Of a stretch of 64,000 nucleotides of DNA, positions 1 to 9,084 are shown one piece after another; position 1 is the stretch's first letter; each line of letters opens with the position of its first letter. The position numbers were made by a program, and so were the translations under genes. The notes beneath the pieces were generated by a model. The model was not told where the DNA came from. It saw only the letters and a program-made list of their open reading frames with translations, and made no database searches. Origin of the DNA: Nitrobacteraceae bacterium AZCC 2146 (GTDB taxonomy: Bacteria; Pseudomonadota; Alphaproteobacteria; Rhizobiales; Xanthobacteraceae); the NCBI GenBank assembly GCA_036924855.1, contig JBAGRP010000001.1, positions 1,426,001-1,490,000 on the forward strand, written 5' to 3'.

Positions 1-92
1 CGCACATAGAGCTTGATCCCGGCGGTATCGCTGTCGATCATAAACTCGTCGACCGACATTTCTCTCTCAAGGACGTTCTTAGGCAAGGTCAC
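1..92 (-). CDS. Partial alpha/beta hydrolase-like protein (N-terminus only)
   Basis: Only the first 30 or so codons lie in the window; the gene runs leftward off the edge. A GTG start at 92-90 is preceded by GGAG six bases upstream (102-99). An internal ATG lies at 59-57, but the GTG has the better ribosome site. The visible residues after that ATG (MSVDEFMIDSDTAG, then IKLYVR) resemble the start of alpha/beta hydrolases, where this segment forms the first beta strand. No catalytic residue is visible, so the family call is tentative. It could be the last gene of the same leftward operon as the binding protein at 136-1353, with a 43-base gap. Confidence 0.5.
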   Translation of the reverse strand, partial: MTLPKNVLEREMSVDEFMIDSDTAGIKLYV

Positions 93-135
93 AGCGCACT
101 CCAATCGATTTTAACGCAACGAGAAATCCCGCAGG

Positions 136-1353
136 CTATGGCTTCTTGATCAGCGGACAGCGGCTTGCGGACAACGGTGCAAATGCTTCCGCACCCGCAA
201 TGTGACCGCGTTCGGTGTAATAATCCCACGGATACTTTGAATCTTTCGGCGATTTGACTTGGAACAGATACATGTCGTGGACCATGACCCCGTCCTCGCG
301 AACGATGCCACCTTTGGTCAAGGCATCGTTGACTTGCGTCTTGCGCATCTGGGCCATCACGGCAGTAGTATCATCGGTGTCGATGGCGTCGATGGCTTTG
401 AGATAATGCAGCACTGCCGAGTACATCGAGGCATTGACCATGTTCGGCATTTTCTTGACGCGCTCGTAGAAACGCTTCGCGAAAGCGCGCGTTTCATCAT
501 TCATGTCCCAATAGAACCCTTCGCTCAGGTACATATTCTGCCCGGATTGCAGTCCAAGGCCGTGAACGTCATTGATGACGGTCGCGAATCCGACGAGGCT
601 TTGACTGGCTGGCATGCCGAACTCGTTTGCTTGCTTAATGGCGTTGACAGTGTCCGTTCCCGCGCTTGCCAGTGCGATGACTTTGGAGCCCGACGCCTGA
701 GCCTGCAAAAGGAACGACGCGAAATCGGGCGTGTTGCTCGGATGCTTGACGGAGCCAAGAACCTTGCCGCCCGCTTGCTTGATGATCGCGGACGCATCGC
801 GCTCGGTAGACTGTCCGAAAGCGTAGTCGGCGGTCAGGAAGAACCAGCTATCCTTTCCATCGCGGATCATGGAGCGCACCACAGTGTTTGCCGTGGCAAA
901 CGTATCGTAGGTCCACTGCACGTTGGTATCCGTGCAATCCTCATTGCTGATGCGCGTCGAACCGGATCCCATCACGAAGGTGATCTTGTCTTTTGATTTT
1001 GCGAGCTTCATTACGGACAGCGCGACCGAACTGTTGACCAGATCGGCGATCAGATCGACGCCCTCCCTGTCGAACCACTCGCGCGCGATGGTCAGGCCGA
1101 TATCGGGTTTGTTCTGATGATCCGCGCTGATGATTTCAATTTTACGGCCTTTGACCGTGCCGCCGAAGTCCTCAACCGCCAAGCGGGCCGCCAGCACCGA
1201 ACCCGCGCCGGTGTTTTCGGAAAACTGACCTGCCATGTCGGTCAGAACGCCGATCTTGACCACATCTCCTGAAAATTTTTCATTCGCGCTGGCTACTGAG
1301 CCCGTAAGCAAAATCGCCGCAGCGCCAATAAGACAAAGAGAATTCCGTTTCAT
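136..1353 (-). CDS. ABC transporter substrate-binding protein, LivK/Peripla_BP_6 type
   Basis: Periplasmic solute receptor of 405 residues for a branched-chain-amino-acid-type (HAAT) ABC importer. The ATG at 1353 is chosen because it begins a clear signal peptide (MKRNSLCLIGAAAILLTG, cleavage near SVASA-NEK); the frame stays open upstream, but that stretch encodes nothing signal-like. The mature protein starts with VVKIGVLTDMAGQFSENTG, the usual first strand of type I periplasmic binding proteins, and continues through two lobes to about residue 390. No permease or ATPase gene is nearby, so it is an orphan receptor in this window. Family members bind amino acids, aromatic acids or amides; the ligand cannot be read here. 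It lies 31 bases downstream of the metallo-hydrolase gene and is probably co-transcribed with it. Confidence 0.88.
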   Translation of the reverse strand: MKRNSLCLIGAAAILLTGSVASANEKFSGDVVKIGVLTDMAGQFSENTGAGSVLAARLAVEDFGGTVKGRKIEIISADHQNKPDIGLTIAREWFDREGVDLIADLVNSSVALSVMKLAKSKDKITFVMGSGSTRISNEDCTDTNVQWTYDTFATANTVVRSMIRDGKDSWFFLTADYAFGQSTERDASAIIKQAGGKVLGSVKHPSNTPDFASFLLQAQASGSKVIALASAGTDTVNAIKQANEFGMPASQSLVGFATVINDVHGLGLQSGQNMYLSEGFYWDMNDETRAFAKRFYERVKKMPNMVNASMYSAVLHYLKAIDAIDTDDTTAVMAQMRKTQVNDALTKGGIVREDGVMVHDMYLFQVKSPKDSKYPWDYYTERGHIAGAEAFAPLSASRCPLIKKP

Positions 1354-1384
1354 GACCGCCCATCCAATCAATGTTGCTGCAAAC

Positions 1385-2284
1385 TCATACGCGTTCCAGC
1401 GTGCGCGGATTCCAGATGAATTCATCGCCCTTGCGTTCGACGTGTCCGGTAAAGCTGCCGGCGAAATGAGCCGGGAAAAGCTGCGAGCGATGTTCTGCAC
1501 AGTGCTCAAGAACCCATGCACGCGACTGCCGCGCCAGTGCCTGGTCTTCGCAAAAACAGCTGTTCCAGTGAGGGTAGTAAATTTGCAACGGCTGATGCAT
1601 GATATCGCCGCTGAATACACCTTCCTCGCCGCCAGACTCCAACCGGAAAGCGACGTGCCCAATACTGTGACCGGGCGTCGGCTCGACGAATAGTCCTGCG
1701 CCTATTTGCCCAAGACCATCAATCAATTCCATTTGGCCGGATTCGATGACCGGAAGAACGCTGTCTTCGTAGACGCCCGCGTTGAATCCTGATTGTCCGG
1801 CGGCGCCGGACCAATGCTGCTGTTCGGCTTTGGAAAAGACGTACTTGGCGTTGGGGAATGTGGGCACCCAGCGCCCGTTGTCGAGCCGCGTATTCCAGCC
1901 GCAATGGTCGGCATGAAGATGGGTGCAAAGCACATAGTCAACATCCTGCGGAGCCACACCCGCGGCCCGAAGCCGGTTCAGAAACGGCAGATCGAGCTGA
2001 TGAAAACGCGGCAATTGCGGCCGGTTCTTGTGATTGCCGGCGCAGCTGTCGATCAGGATGACATGATGCTTTGTCCGCACCACCCACGTGTGGATACTCG
2101 CGATAAACTTGCCCTGAGCCTCATCGAAGAAGTCCGGGACCATCCAGTTGCGATGCCGCTCAAGCACATCGGGCGTCCAGTCCGGAAACAGAAAATCCGG
2201 AGCGAATCCCGGACCGCATTGCTCCTCGACCCGCGTGACCGTAACGTCGCCAACTGCGTGGGTTTGCTTTGCAAAAAGGGCCAT
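1385..2284 (-). CDS. MBL-fold metallo-hydrolase
   Basis: Metallo-beta-lactamase-fold hydrolase of 299 residues. The metal-binding HxHxDH signature is at residues 122-127 (HLHADH, followed by CGWN). Later ligands are visible as the His in PTPGHSIGH and the Asp in FSGDIMHQP. This arrangement is typical of the lactonase/quorum-quenching-like and generic MBL-fold hydrolases of soil bacteria; the substrate is not inferable. No signal peptide is seen, so it is likely cytoplasmic. The gene is divergent from the LysR regulator at 2438 and lies just upstream of the orphan binding protein. A plausible arrangement is LysR-controlled uptake plus hydrolysis of one compound. Confidence 0.85.
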   Translation of the reverse strand: MALFAKQTHAVGDVTVTRVEEQCGPGFAPDFLFPDWTPDVLERHRNWMVPDFFDEAQGKFIASIHTWVVRTKHHVILIDSCAGNHKNRPQLPRFHQLDLPFLNRLRAAGVAPQDVDYVLCTHLHADHCGWNTRLDNGRWVPTFPNAKYVFSKAEQQHWSGAAGQSGFNAGVYEDSVLPVIESGQMELIDGLGQIGAGLFVEPTPGHSIGHVAFRLESGGEEGVFSGDIMHQPLQIYYPHWNSCFCEDQALARQSRAWVLEHCAEHRSQLFPAHFAGSFTGHVERKGDEFIWNPRTLERV

Positions 2285-2437
2285 CTAGACTGTGCCGCCT
2301 ATGTTTCAGTTAGCCCCGCAGGGCCCGCCCGGCCCGACCTTTCGGTCCGCCGGGTAGACATCTGCAAGGTTATCGCGCGGAGCTTGGGTCAGGCCGGGGG
2401 CTTTTTGAAATCGGCAAACGATATAGGTGGCATAACC

Positions 2438-3358
2438 ATGACCGAGTTCAGCGACATCGACCTCAATTTGCTGATTTCGCTCGATGCGTTGATCGACGAG
2501 GCCAACGTGACCCGCGCCGCGACCAGGCTGAACATCAGCCAGCCCGCGCTTTCCGCGAAGCTCACACGGCTGCGTCATATTTTCGGCGACCAGCTTCTCG
2601 TTCCATCCGAGACGGGGCGCGGCATGACGCCAACGGCGCGGGCACTAGCGATCAAAGAACCTCTGCATGTCATGCTCCGGGATCTTGAAGCCCTCGTTAA
2701 ACAGTCCGCCGCATTCGATCCGAAAACGGCGGTACGATCTTTTTCTATCGCGGCGAACGACAACGCCATCGTCATGCTTGGACTGGATTTTCTGAGTCGG
2801 ATGCAAAGGCTCGCCGGCCCCGGTATCCGCGTCGCCTTTCGCGGCCTCGCAATGGTGGATCAGACCACGGCTCTTCTTGAACGTGGTGAGATCGATCTGC
2901 TGATCGGAACCGAACGCAGCATCCCGCCGGGAATGAAGGCGTCGAAACTGTTCACGGACCGTTATGCAATGGCACAGCGGAAGAATCACCCGCGAGGGCC
3001 GCTGCCGCCGACAATCGATGAATATTGTGCTGCAGAACACGTACTCGTCTCATCGAGCGGCCAAAGCTTCCACGGCTTCGTCGACGACCGCTTGAAGGAA
3101 CTCGGGAAGAACCGGAAGGTCGTTCTTTCAGTTCACCAGTACAATCTGGCGCCGATCGTGGTCGCAGGCAGCGATTACATCTGCACCCTTCCCACACGAT
3201 TCTTGTCGCACTTCGTCGACCGGCTCGATCGTTTCGCCCTGCCGTTTGAGACACCAAGCTTTAGTCTGCTTGCGGCCTGGCATCCGCGAAGCCAGGCAGA
3301 CCCCGCCCATATCTGGTTGCGCCACCAACTATCGGCGGCGGCCGAGCACCACGAGTAG
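2438..3358 (+). CDS. LysR-family transcriptional regulator
   Basis: A 306-residue regulator. The start is placed at the ATG before TEFSDIDLNLL, the standard LysR N-terminus; the open frame extends much further upstream through the opposite-strand gene and is not credible there. The N-terminal winged helix-turn-helix (residues 5-65) contains the recognisable NVTRAATRLNISQPALSAKLTRLR helix region. The effector-binding domain follows from about residue 95 and resembles the NodD/SyrM branch more than the CysB branch. The gene is divergently transcribed from the MBL-fold hydrolase across 153 bases, so it most likely controls the hydrolase/binding-protein pair and itself. Confidence 0.88.
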   Translation: MTEFSDIDLNLLISLDALIDEANVTRAATRLNISQPALSAKLTRLRHIFGDQLLVPSETGRGMTPTARALAIKEPLHVMLRDLEALVKQSAAFDPKTAVRSFSIAANDNAIVMLGLDFLSRMQRLAGPGIRVAFRGLAMVDQTTALLERGEIDLLIGTERSIPPGMKASKLFTDRYAMAQRKNHPRGPLPPTIDEYCAAEHVLVSSSGQSFHGFVDDRLKELGKNRKVVLSVHQYNLAPIVVAGSDYICTLPTRFLSHFVDRLDRFALPFETPSFSLLAAWHPRSQADPAHIWLRHQLSAAAEHHE

Positions 3359-3569
3359 GCTCGGTGAGAATGCGTCCTAAGGACTAGCCCGCCGGGCAAT
3401 GACGTGGCGTGGGCGCCGGACAGCTGTTCGAGCTGGTTACGACGCCGGCCGGGACCCAACCTGCAAAACTTTTTTAACGCTGAATTGTTGGGCTCATTCG
3501 GAGAATTTCTGCACCTATTGTTGCTTGACTGTAGTAACGGGTGGCCTTGTCGCATGCCAATGACACCAG

Positions 3570-3852
3570 CTAGACTTTGGCCTCCGGCGTAATCGTTGGC
3601 TCCTTGCCCGGTCTGGGTCGGTCATCAAGCGCCATCAACGGCCCATCGGCCAGCGCCCGCTCGATGCAGCGTTGGACCGTCTGATGATGCACCCCCACCC
3701 GCTGTCCGACAAAAAAAGACGGCTTTTTGCGATAAGCTCGGAGCATCTGCGCACTCCGCACCCGGCTCGGTGCGAGACCGCGAGAGGGCCGTCAAACGCG
3801 CAACGTCCTCATCTGTCATCACCACTTCAAGTGCCTGCCGCCATGTTTTCAT
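3570..3852 (-). pseudogene. IS630-family transposase remnant (N-terminal part)
   Basis: The translated pieces match the beginning of an IS630-type transposase: MTDEDVARLTALSRSRTEP in one frame, then YRKKPSFF..GQRVGVHHQTVQ and DDRPRPGKEPTITPEAK in another. The frame changes near 3765, just after the RTEP segment, and the gene stops at 3570, before any of the DDE catalytic domain. It is therefore both frameshifted and truncated. It sits between the LysR gene and the porin and marks an old insertion. No matching right end or target-site duplication was identified. Confidence 0.75.
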
Positions 3853-3977
3853 GATGTCGCTCCTCGTTCAGCTCTTCTCAAACGAGGAATCCGCCAACAT
3901 ACTTCTGGTTCCATAGATGCCGGCTTCTCGACGCCGCTTTCATGGAATCGGTCGTCTAGACAGGTGCTGGGACAGAT

Positions 3978-4010
3978 TTGGCGGAGCGCGTATCCTTCGC
4001 GCTCCGCCAA
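3978..4010 (-). terminator. Hairpin downstream of the porin gene
   Basis: A perfect 13-base inverted repeat (TTGGCGGAGCGCG and its complement) separated by a 7-base loop, 46 bases beyond the porin stop codon. The stem is GC-rich and strong, but no T-run follows on either strand. It could be a terminator or a transcript-end stabilising hairpin rather than a classical intrinsic terminator. Confidence 0.45.
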
Positions 4011-4055
4011 CGATTTGATCAATGCGTGATCCGCAATCACGCCCAGTCACACATA

Positions 4056-5672
4056 TCAGTTGAAAGGAAAATACCTCATACTGAGCAGCACGGCGTCCTG
4101 CTTGGCCTTTGGCGCAAAGCCCGCGGCATCCTTGAAGGTTTCATTGCTGAGATGCATGTACTGGAATCCGGTTCGCACGAGGCCCGCTTCACCCTGATAG
4201 AGGCTGTACCAGGCACCCACAGTCAGCTCGCCCACAGCCTTGACGATCGCATTACACGTCGCACCATTTGTTACAACGCACGCCGCGTTGCTTGTACCGG
4301 TCGAAAAGTCGTTTGCAAACGTCCCTGTCGCCCCTGAAATGCTCTCGTATCCTGCAAAGCCATAGATATCGAGCCTGGGAGTGGCATGTCCGACCAGGCC
4401 AATTTGAGCCACGGTGCTCTTAAGAGGAACGAAGTCGCCGTTGGCACGGAAGGCCACGTCGCCGAGGTAAGCTGCGCTGTAACGGGCCGTGCCATTCCCG
4501 TAGATGACACTGCCTTGCAGATCCAGAAGCTTTGGAATGATTGGAAGAGAGGCGGCGGCACCGCCCCCCCCAGCGAACTTCGTATGCCCCTGACCCACGC
4601 TTGTGGCGGCCACATTCATGCGATCGTGAAGGAAGCGCGCGACCCCGAATAGCTCATAGTGCCCGAATGACGTATCCGAGGCCGCCTTTGCAACAATGTC
4701 AGGTGCGACGTCCGAACTGGTCGACGTACCGAGAACTGAGTTAGCGGTAAATGAAGCTGCCGCCGTCGCTGGAACGGTGCCGATTGATGTAAGCTGCGCG
4801 TTCTCAACTGACAGGGCGAAGAAGAAACGGTTGTCGAAGTCCTTGACGATTCGAAGGCTGGCCTGACGGATGTTGCCGGCAGTTCCCACCGTCTGTGAAA
4901 GATCGATGACCGGCGCTACTTTTTCCTTGCCCGGCGAAAGGCCGGAAGAAAGCGGAGTTATAAGCGAAAACTGCTGCCCCGCAAAGACGTGCCATCCCAC
5001 GTTGGGTCGCTCGTAGCCAACCCATGCCTGGCGCAGGCGTGGTACATAGCTGTTCGATGATACTTGGCTGGACGTCGTTCCAGTACCGACGAAGTCCCCT
5101 TCGACAAAGGCGCGAAGGATCGTATCCTCGATCCCCTCGCTACTGACACCGACCGACATGCGCGTACCGCGCGCGCTGGCGCGGACATCCTGTTCACGGG
5201 CGTTGAGTGCACCGTTTTGAATGGTGGGAGATGTAGACCCTCCGACGAACGGGAGCTTAGTGAATGCGGACGACAAGTCTGATTGCACCGCGGGACTACG
5301 ATAGACCCCGGCTCCTTCCACAAATCCGCCAAGCGTGATGGTTGTGCTGCCGATCGTCATTTGGCCTTTACCTGGAGAGGTCACCAGCGTCGTGCCCGGC
5401 TTCATCAGCGGAACCGCCGCTTTGGCGACAGGACTTTGTGCCAGTGCAGCTTGCCTTCTGCTGAGCGCATCCAGCCGTGCTTGGATCTGTCTGTTTTGCT
5501 CTTGAAGCCCTTGGATCTGCGCCCGTAGTTCCCGATCCGCCACATCATCGGCCTTCGCAGAACTTGAAAACATGGAAGCCAGAACAATCGCAAGAATGGA
5601 CGAGCCAAGGAAAAGAGATTTCCTACCAATTTGAGCGACACAACTGCGAACTCTGCTGCGGTACTTGATCAT
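4056..5672 (-). CDS. Outer-membrane porin, DcaP-like
   Basis: A 538-residue outer-membrane channel. The ATG at 5672 (MIKYRSRVRSC) is preferred over one 21 codons upstream because GGGGAAC lies about 9 bases before it. A signal peptide or anchor ends near SSSAKADDVA, and a short coiled coil follows (LRAQIQGLQEQNRQIQARLD), as in DcaP-type trimeric porins. The barrel begins with STTITLGGFVEGAGVYRS and contains many alternating strands such as LRQAWVGYE. The last residues (MRYFPFN) end in an aromatic-containing strand. It lies 80 bases downstream of the MHS transporter gene and closes the carboxylate cluster, so it probably admits the same substrate through the outer membrane. DcaP proteins are known for dicarboxylate uptake; the specific ligand here is inference. 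Confidence 0.8.
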   Translation of the reverse strand: MIKYRSRVRSCVAQIGRKSLFLGSSILAIVLASMFSSSAKADDVADRELRAQIQGLQEQNRQIQARLDALSRRQAALAQSPVAKAAVPLMKPGTTLVTSPGKGQMTIGSTTITLGGFVEGAGVYRSPAVQSDLSSAFTKLPFVGGSTSPTIQNGALNAREQDVRASARGTRMSVGVSSEGIEDTILRAFVEGDFVGTGTTSSQVSSNSYVPRLRQAWVGYERPNVGWHVFAGQQFSLITPLSSGLSPGKEKVAPVIDLSQTVGTAGNIRQASLRIVKDFDNRFFFALSVENAQLTSIGTVPATAAASFTANSVLGTSTSSDVAPDIVAKAASDTSFGHYELFGVARFLHDRMNVAATSVGQGHTKFAGGGGAAASLPIIPKLLDLQGSVIYGNGTARYSAAYLGDVAFRANGDFVPLKSTVAQIGLVGHATPRLDIYGFAGYESISGATGTFANDFSTGTSNAACVVTNGATCNAIVKAVGELTVGAWYSLYQGEAGLVRTGFQYMHLSNETFKDAAGFAPKAKQDAVLLSMRYFPFN

Positions 5673-5752
5673 GATGCTAGTTCCCCAGTAAAAAATGAGC
5701 ACACTCTCCCACGCGAAACGAACGTTTCGCGCCAAACGCAGAAAATTAATGA

Positions 5753-7145
5753 TTAGGACACCAGCCTTATGTCAGGCCCCGGCGAAGGAATCGACGATCG
5801 CAGTGGCGCCGATGTCTTCATTTCATCCGGAGCCGAAAACATGTCGACATCCATGTCCCTGTCTTTTGTTTCGGGACCGACGTAGAGCGCGACAATGGTG
5901 ACGCCGATCATGCAGACGAGCATGACAGCTACCGGCCAATAAGCGCCCCCTGCCCATCCGATGAGAGCTGAGCCCGCGAGTGGAGCAAGACCGCCGATAA
6001 TCGCGGTGATTTCTCTCGCTATCGCGAACCCAGTGTAACGAACGCGAGCATCGAACAACTCGGCGAAATACGATGCCTGCGGTGCAGACATCATTTCCTT
6101 GCCGACAGCGAGGCACAGAACTAGCATGACGACGATCATCCAGTCCGAGCCCCATTGCAGGATCTCGAAAAACGGGAAGACCATCAACAACGAGAATACC
6201 GCTCCCATAAGATAAACGGTACGTCGACCAAGTCTGTCCGAGAGAGCGCCATAGGCCGGCGTTGCAAAGACCGCGAGACCCGATGCGATTGCCACACCGA
6301 TCAGAAACAGCCCCTTATCCTTGTGCAATTGATTGACCGCGTAGGCCAGGACAGCCGTCTGGTAGACATAAGCGACACCGTTGTCGGCGAACCGGGCGCC
6401 AATGGCGATCCACAAACTTTTCTTGTGAGTCCGCATCACCTCTTTCAGCGGGCTCTTCGACGCTCCGCCTTCGCTTTTCAGCTTCGCGAATACTGGCGTT
6501 TCCATCACCCGCAGGCGAATGAAAAGACCGACGACAACTGCGACGATGCTGAAGAGAAACGGAATTCGCCAACCGTAGCTCAGAAAGGCGGCTGATGACA
6601 TTGAACGCTCGGCCAGCGCGAATGCGCCTGATGCCGCAAGGCCCCCCAGCGCCACACCGATCTGCGGCAGGCTCGAAAAGAATCCGCGACGTTTCTTCGG
6701 AGCGGTTTCGGCGCACATTAGAACGGCGCCGCCAAATTCGGCGCCTGCGCCAAATCCCTGAACTAACCGTAGAAGCACCAGCAAGACGGGGGCGGCCCAG
6801 CCAATCGCATGAGCATCCGGGACAAGGCCGATGAGCGTGGTGGCGGTGCCCATCAACAGCAACGTCATGATCAGGACATTCTTTCGGCCTATCCGATCGC
6901 CGAGAATGCCAAAAAAGATGCCGCCGTACGGTCGCACAATGAAGCCGACAGAAAATGTTGCGAATGACGCGAGCGTCCCACCGAACGTGCCGAGGCCGGG
7001 GAAAGAAAAGCGGACCGAAGATGAGAGCAGATGCCAATCCGTAGAGATAATAGTCGTACCACTCCAGCGCCGTTCCGATGACACTTGCAGCAGTTATCTT
7101 TCTAAGTTGCTTCGCCGTTTCCGTTTCGGAAAGGTCATTACTCAT
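5753..7145 (-). pseudogene. MHS-family MFS transporter, frameshifted
   Basis: Metabolite:H+ symporter of the MFS (ShiA/KgtP/ProP group) split over two frames. The first 48 or so residues ([20 protein letters not shown], then [11 protein letters not shown] and IFGPLFFP) are read from the ATG at 7145. The remaining 420 ([20 protein letters not shown] onward) are in another frame. The break is at about 6998-7008, in a GGGGAAAG tract, and is explained by one extra base. All twelve expected helices and the loop 2-3 motif [10 protein letters not shown] are otherwise present and undamaged. That suggests a very recent mutation or a sequencing error. It follows the LeuD-like gene by 146 bases and would carry the carboxylate substrate across the inner membrane. 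Confidence 0.82.
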
Positions 7146-7291
7146 GATAATCCTCCGTTGTCGAAATTTCTTTTCTTATTTTTGGGCGCAGGAACCCACG
7201 TTCCGAAAACTGCAGATGCAGTCGGCCAGGCAGCTCTTGGATTTTGGTAGTTCAGCCGTTCCGTCTACGACGAGAGACGGCGCAGCGATCG

Positions 7292-7804
7292 CTATTCCAG
7301 TGCAGCTTCGGTTACGGTCGATCTCGCGGCCACATAATTCATGAGCCCACCGTGCCCAAGAATGCTGAGCACAATAGGCGCTGGCACAATGCCTTGGAGA
7401 TACGTCTTACCTTGGTCGAACGAGAGGCGCCCGGCTTTGACATCGATCCAACCGTCACCGCCCTGCGCGGGATCTTCGATATCCGCCTTCAGGACCAGCA
7501 AAGGCAAACCGATGTTCACCGCGTTGCGATAGAAAATTCGTGAGAACGACTTTGCTACGACGCAGGCTAGTCCGAGTCCCTTCAGACCGAGTGGCGCATG
7601 CTCGCGCGACGACCCGCAACCAAAATTGCGGCCGCCCATCACAATGCTGCCGCGTGCAATACGCTGCGGCCAGCTCGGATCGACCCCCGATAACGCGTGC
7701 TGGCCAAGCTCCTCCGCCGTCCGTAAAGCCAGATAACGTGTCGGCATGATCTGGTCGGTGTCGACATCATCACCGAAAAACCAGGTTCGTCCCTGTTGCC
7801 ACAT
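7292..7804 (-). CDS. Aconitase/IPM isomerase-like small subunit (LeuD-like)
   Basis: Swivel-domain subunit of a two-part hydro-lyase, 170 residues. It opens with WFFGDDVDTDQIMPTRYL, the usual LeuD start, and carries the substrate-binding loop GCGSSREHAP. A further typical segment, AKSFSRIFYRNAVNIGLP, follows. The protein is shorter than E. coli LeuD (about 200) and matches the archaeal/dehydratase-type small subunits. The gene starts 14 bases after the stop of the large-subunit gene. Its neighbours are catabolic rather than leucine-biosynthetic, so it most likely partners the large subunit in hydrating or dehydrating a hydroxy-acid other than isopropylmalate. Confidence 0.88.
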   Translation of the reverse strand: MWQQGRTWFFGDDVDTDQIMPTRYLALRTAEELGQHALSGVDPSWPQRIARGSIVMGGRNFGCGSSREHAPLGLKGLGLACVVAKSFSRIFYRNAVNIGLPLLVLKADIEDPAQGGDGWIDVKAGRLSFDQGKTYLQGIVPAPIVLSILGHGGLMNYVAARSTVTEAALE

Positions 7805-7818
7805 ACCTCGCTCCCTTT

Positions 7819-9084
7819 TCAGAGATCGTCGGGGCTCGCGATGACGCCCTTAATGGCGCTCGCTGCCGCGATCACGGGGTTGCACAGATAGGTCTCGCTT
7901 TTCAAAGAGCCTTGCCGTCCCGGGAAGTTACGATTCGAGGTAGCGAGGCAAACCTCACCCTCGGCGAGAACGCCTGCTTGCGCTCCAATGCACGGACCGC
8001 AGGTCGGCATCGAGAAAGCAGCACCCGCTTCCAGAAATATTTGCGCAAGCCCCTCTTCCACCGCCTGCTTGTGGATCTGTGCCGTCGAAGGAATCACAAT
8101 GACCCGCAAGTTTTCCGCAACCTTGCGTCCCTTAAGGATCGCCGCGGCCTCGCGCAAATCATGCATCCACCCATTAGTGCAGGATCCGATATAGACCTGA
8201 TCGAGATGTTTACCCCTCACGTCGCGCCAGGACGTGGTATTGGAGGGCAGGAATGGCGCCGAGACGACTGGCTCCAATTCATCGATATTGATGATGATCT
8301 CCTCTGAAACCTCCGCGTTGGGATCACCGTGCACCAGTTCAAAAGAACGACTAGCTAGTTTTCTGACGTAAGCGAGTGTTTTCGCGTCGGGCTGACAGAT
8401 CGCATTCTGGCCGCCAGCCTCGATTGCCATATTGGACATTGAAAGCCGAGACTCTACCTCAAGGGCATCGATCGGCTCGCCAACGAATTCCATCGCCGCG
8501 TTGTCGGCACCGGCGACACCAATCTTCCCAATCGTGTGCAGGATCAAATCCTTTCCCGTCACCCATTTCTTGAGGTTTCCGACATACCGATAGCGAATGG
8601 TCCGCGGCACTTCGAGCCAGGTACGACCCGTGGCAAGGATCGCTGCAATGTCCGTCGACCCCATGCCCGTCGCGTAACAGCCAAGAGCCCCGGCCATGCA
8701 CGCATGGGAGTTGCCTCCAACAATCAACTCGCCCGGCAACGTCTTGCCAAGCTCGATGCCAAGCGAATTGTGAATCGCGGCGCTGCCCATCTCGTAGAGC
8801 TTGATGCCGTATTTCCGGCTGAGCTGGCGGATTAACTTGAGCACCTCCGCCGTTTCGATGCTCCGAGCCGGCGCGTTGACCATCGCGGTAATGAATACAC
8901 GATCGGTGTCGAACACCGCCTTGACCCCATGGCTCTCCAGGAGACCAAGGGTGATCGGCGAGCCGAGATCATCCGACCATGTCTGGTCGACCGCGACCTC
9001 GACGTAGTCGCCCGGCTTCACGCTGTCCCGCCCGGCATGCCGGGCAATAATCTTCTCGGTGATCGTCTGCGCCATCGTGGTCAT
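7819..9084 (-). CDS. Aconitase/IPM isomerase-like large subunit (LeuC-like), divergent active site
   Basis: Iron-sulfur hydro-lyase large subunit, 421 residues. The start at 9084 (MTTMAQTITEKI) overlaps the stop of the MmgE/PrpD gene as ATGA, which implies translational coupling; a second ATG lies at 9075. The three [4Fe-4S] cysteines are present at C302 (SCTNG), C362 and C365 (CGPCIG). By eye two conserved active-site elements are changed. The usual DHN.PT segment reads FITAMVNAPA near residues 64-73, and the usual GDSHT reads GNSHA at 124-128. The loop IHNSLGIELGKTLPG is conserved. The enzyme therefore looks like a distant dehydratase of the aconitase superfamily with a changed substrate or mechanism, not leucine biosynthesis. 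Confidence 0.85.
   Translation of the reverse strand: MTTMAQTITEKIIARHAGRDSVKPGDYVEVAVDQTWSDDLGSPITLGLLESHGVKAVFDTDRVFITAMVNAPARSIETAEVLKLIRQLSRKYGIKLYEMGSAAIHNSLGIELGKTLPGELIVGGNSHACMAGALGCYATGMGSTDIAAILATGRTWLEVPRTIRYRYVGNLKKWVTGKDLILHTIGKIGVAGADNAAMEFVGEPIDALEVESRLSMSNMAIEAGGQNAICQPDAKTLAYVRKLASRSFELVHGDPNAEVSEEIIINIDELEPVVSAPFLPSNTTSWRDVRGKHLDQVYIGSCTNGWMHDLREAAAILKGRKVAENLRVIVIPSTAQIHKQAVEEGLAQIFLEAGAAFSMPTCGPCIGAQAGVLAEGEVCLATSNRNFPGRQGSLKSETYLCNPVIAAASAIKGVIASPDDL

Noticed and set aside
259..996. Rightward frame opposite the first binding protein
   Set aside because: Antisense frame without ribosome site or known domain; the leftward gene has a signal peptide and full fold.
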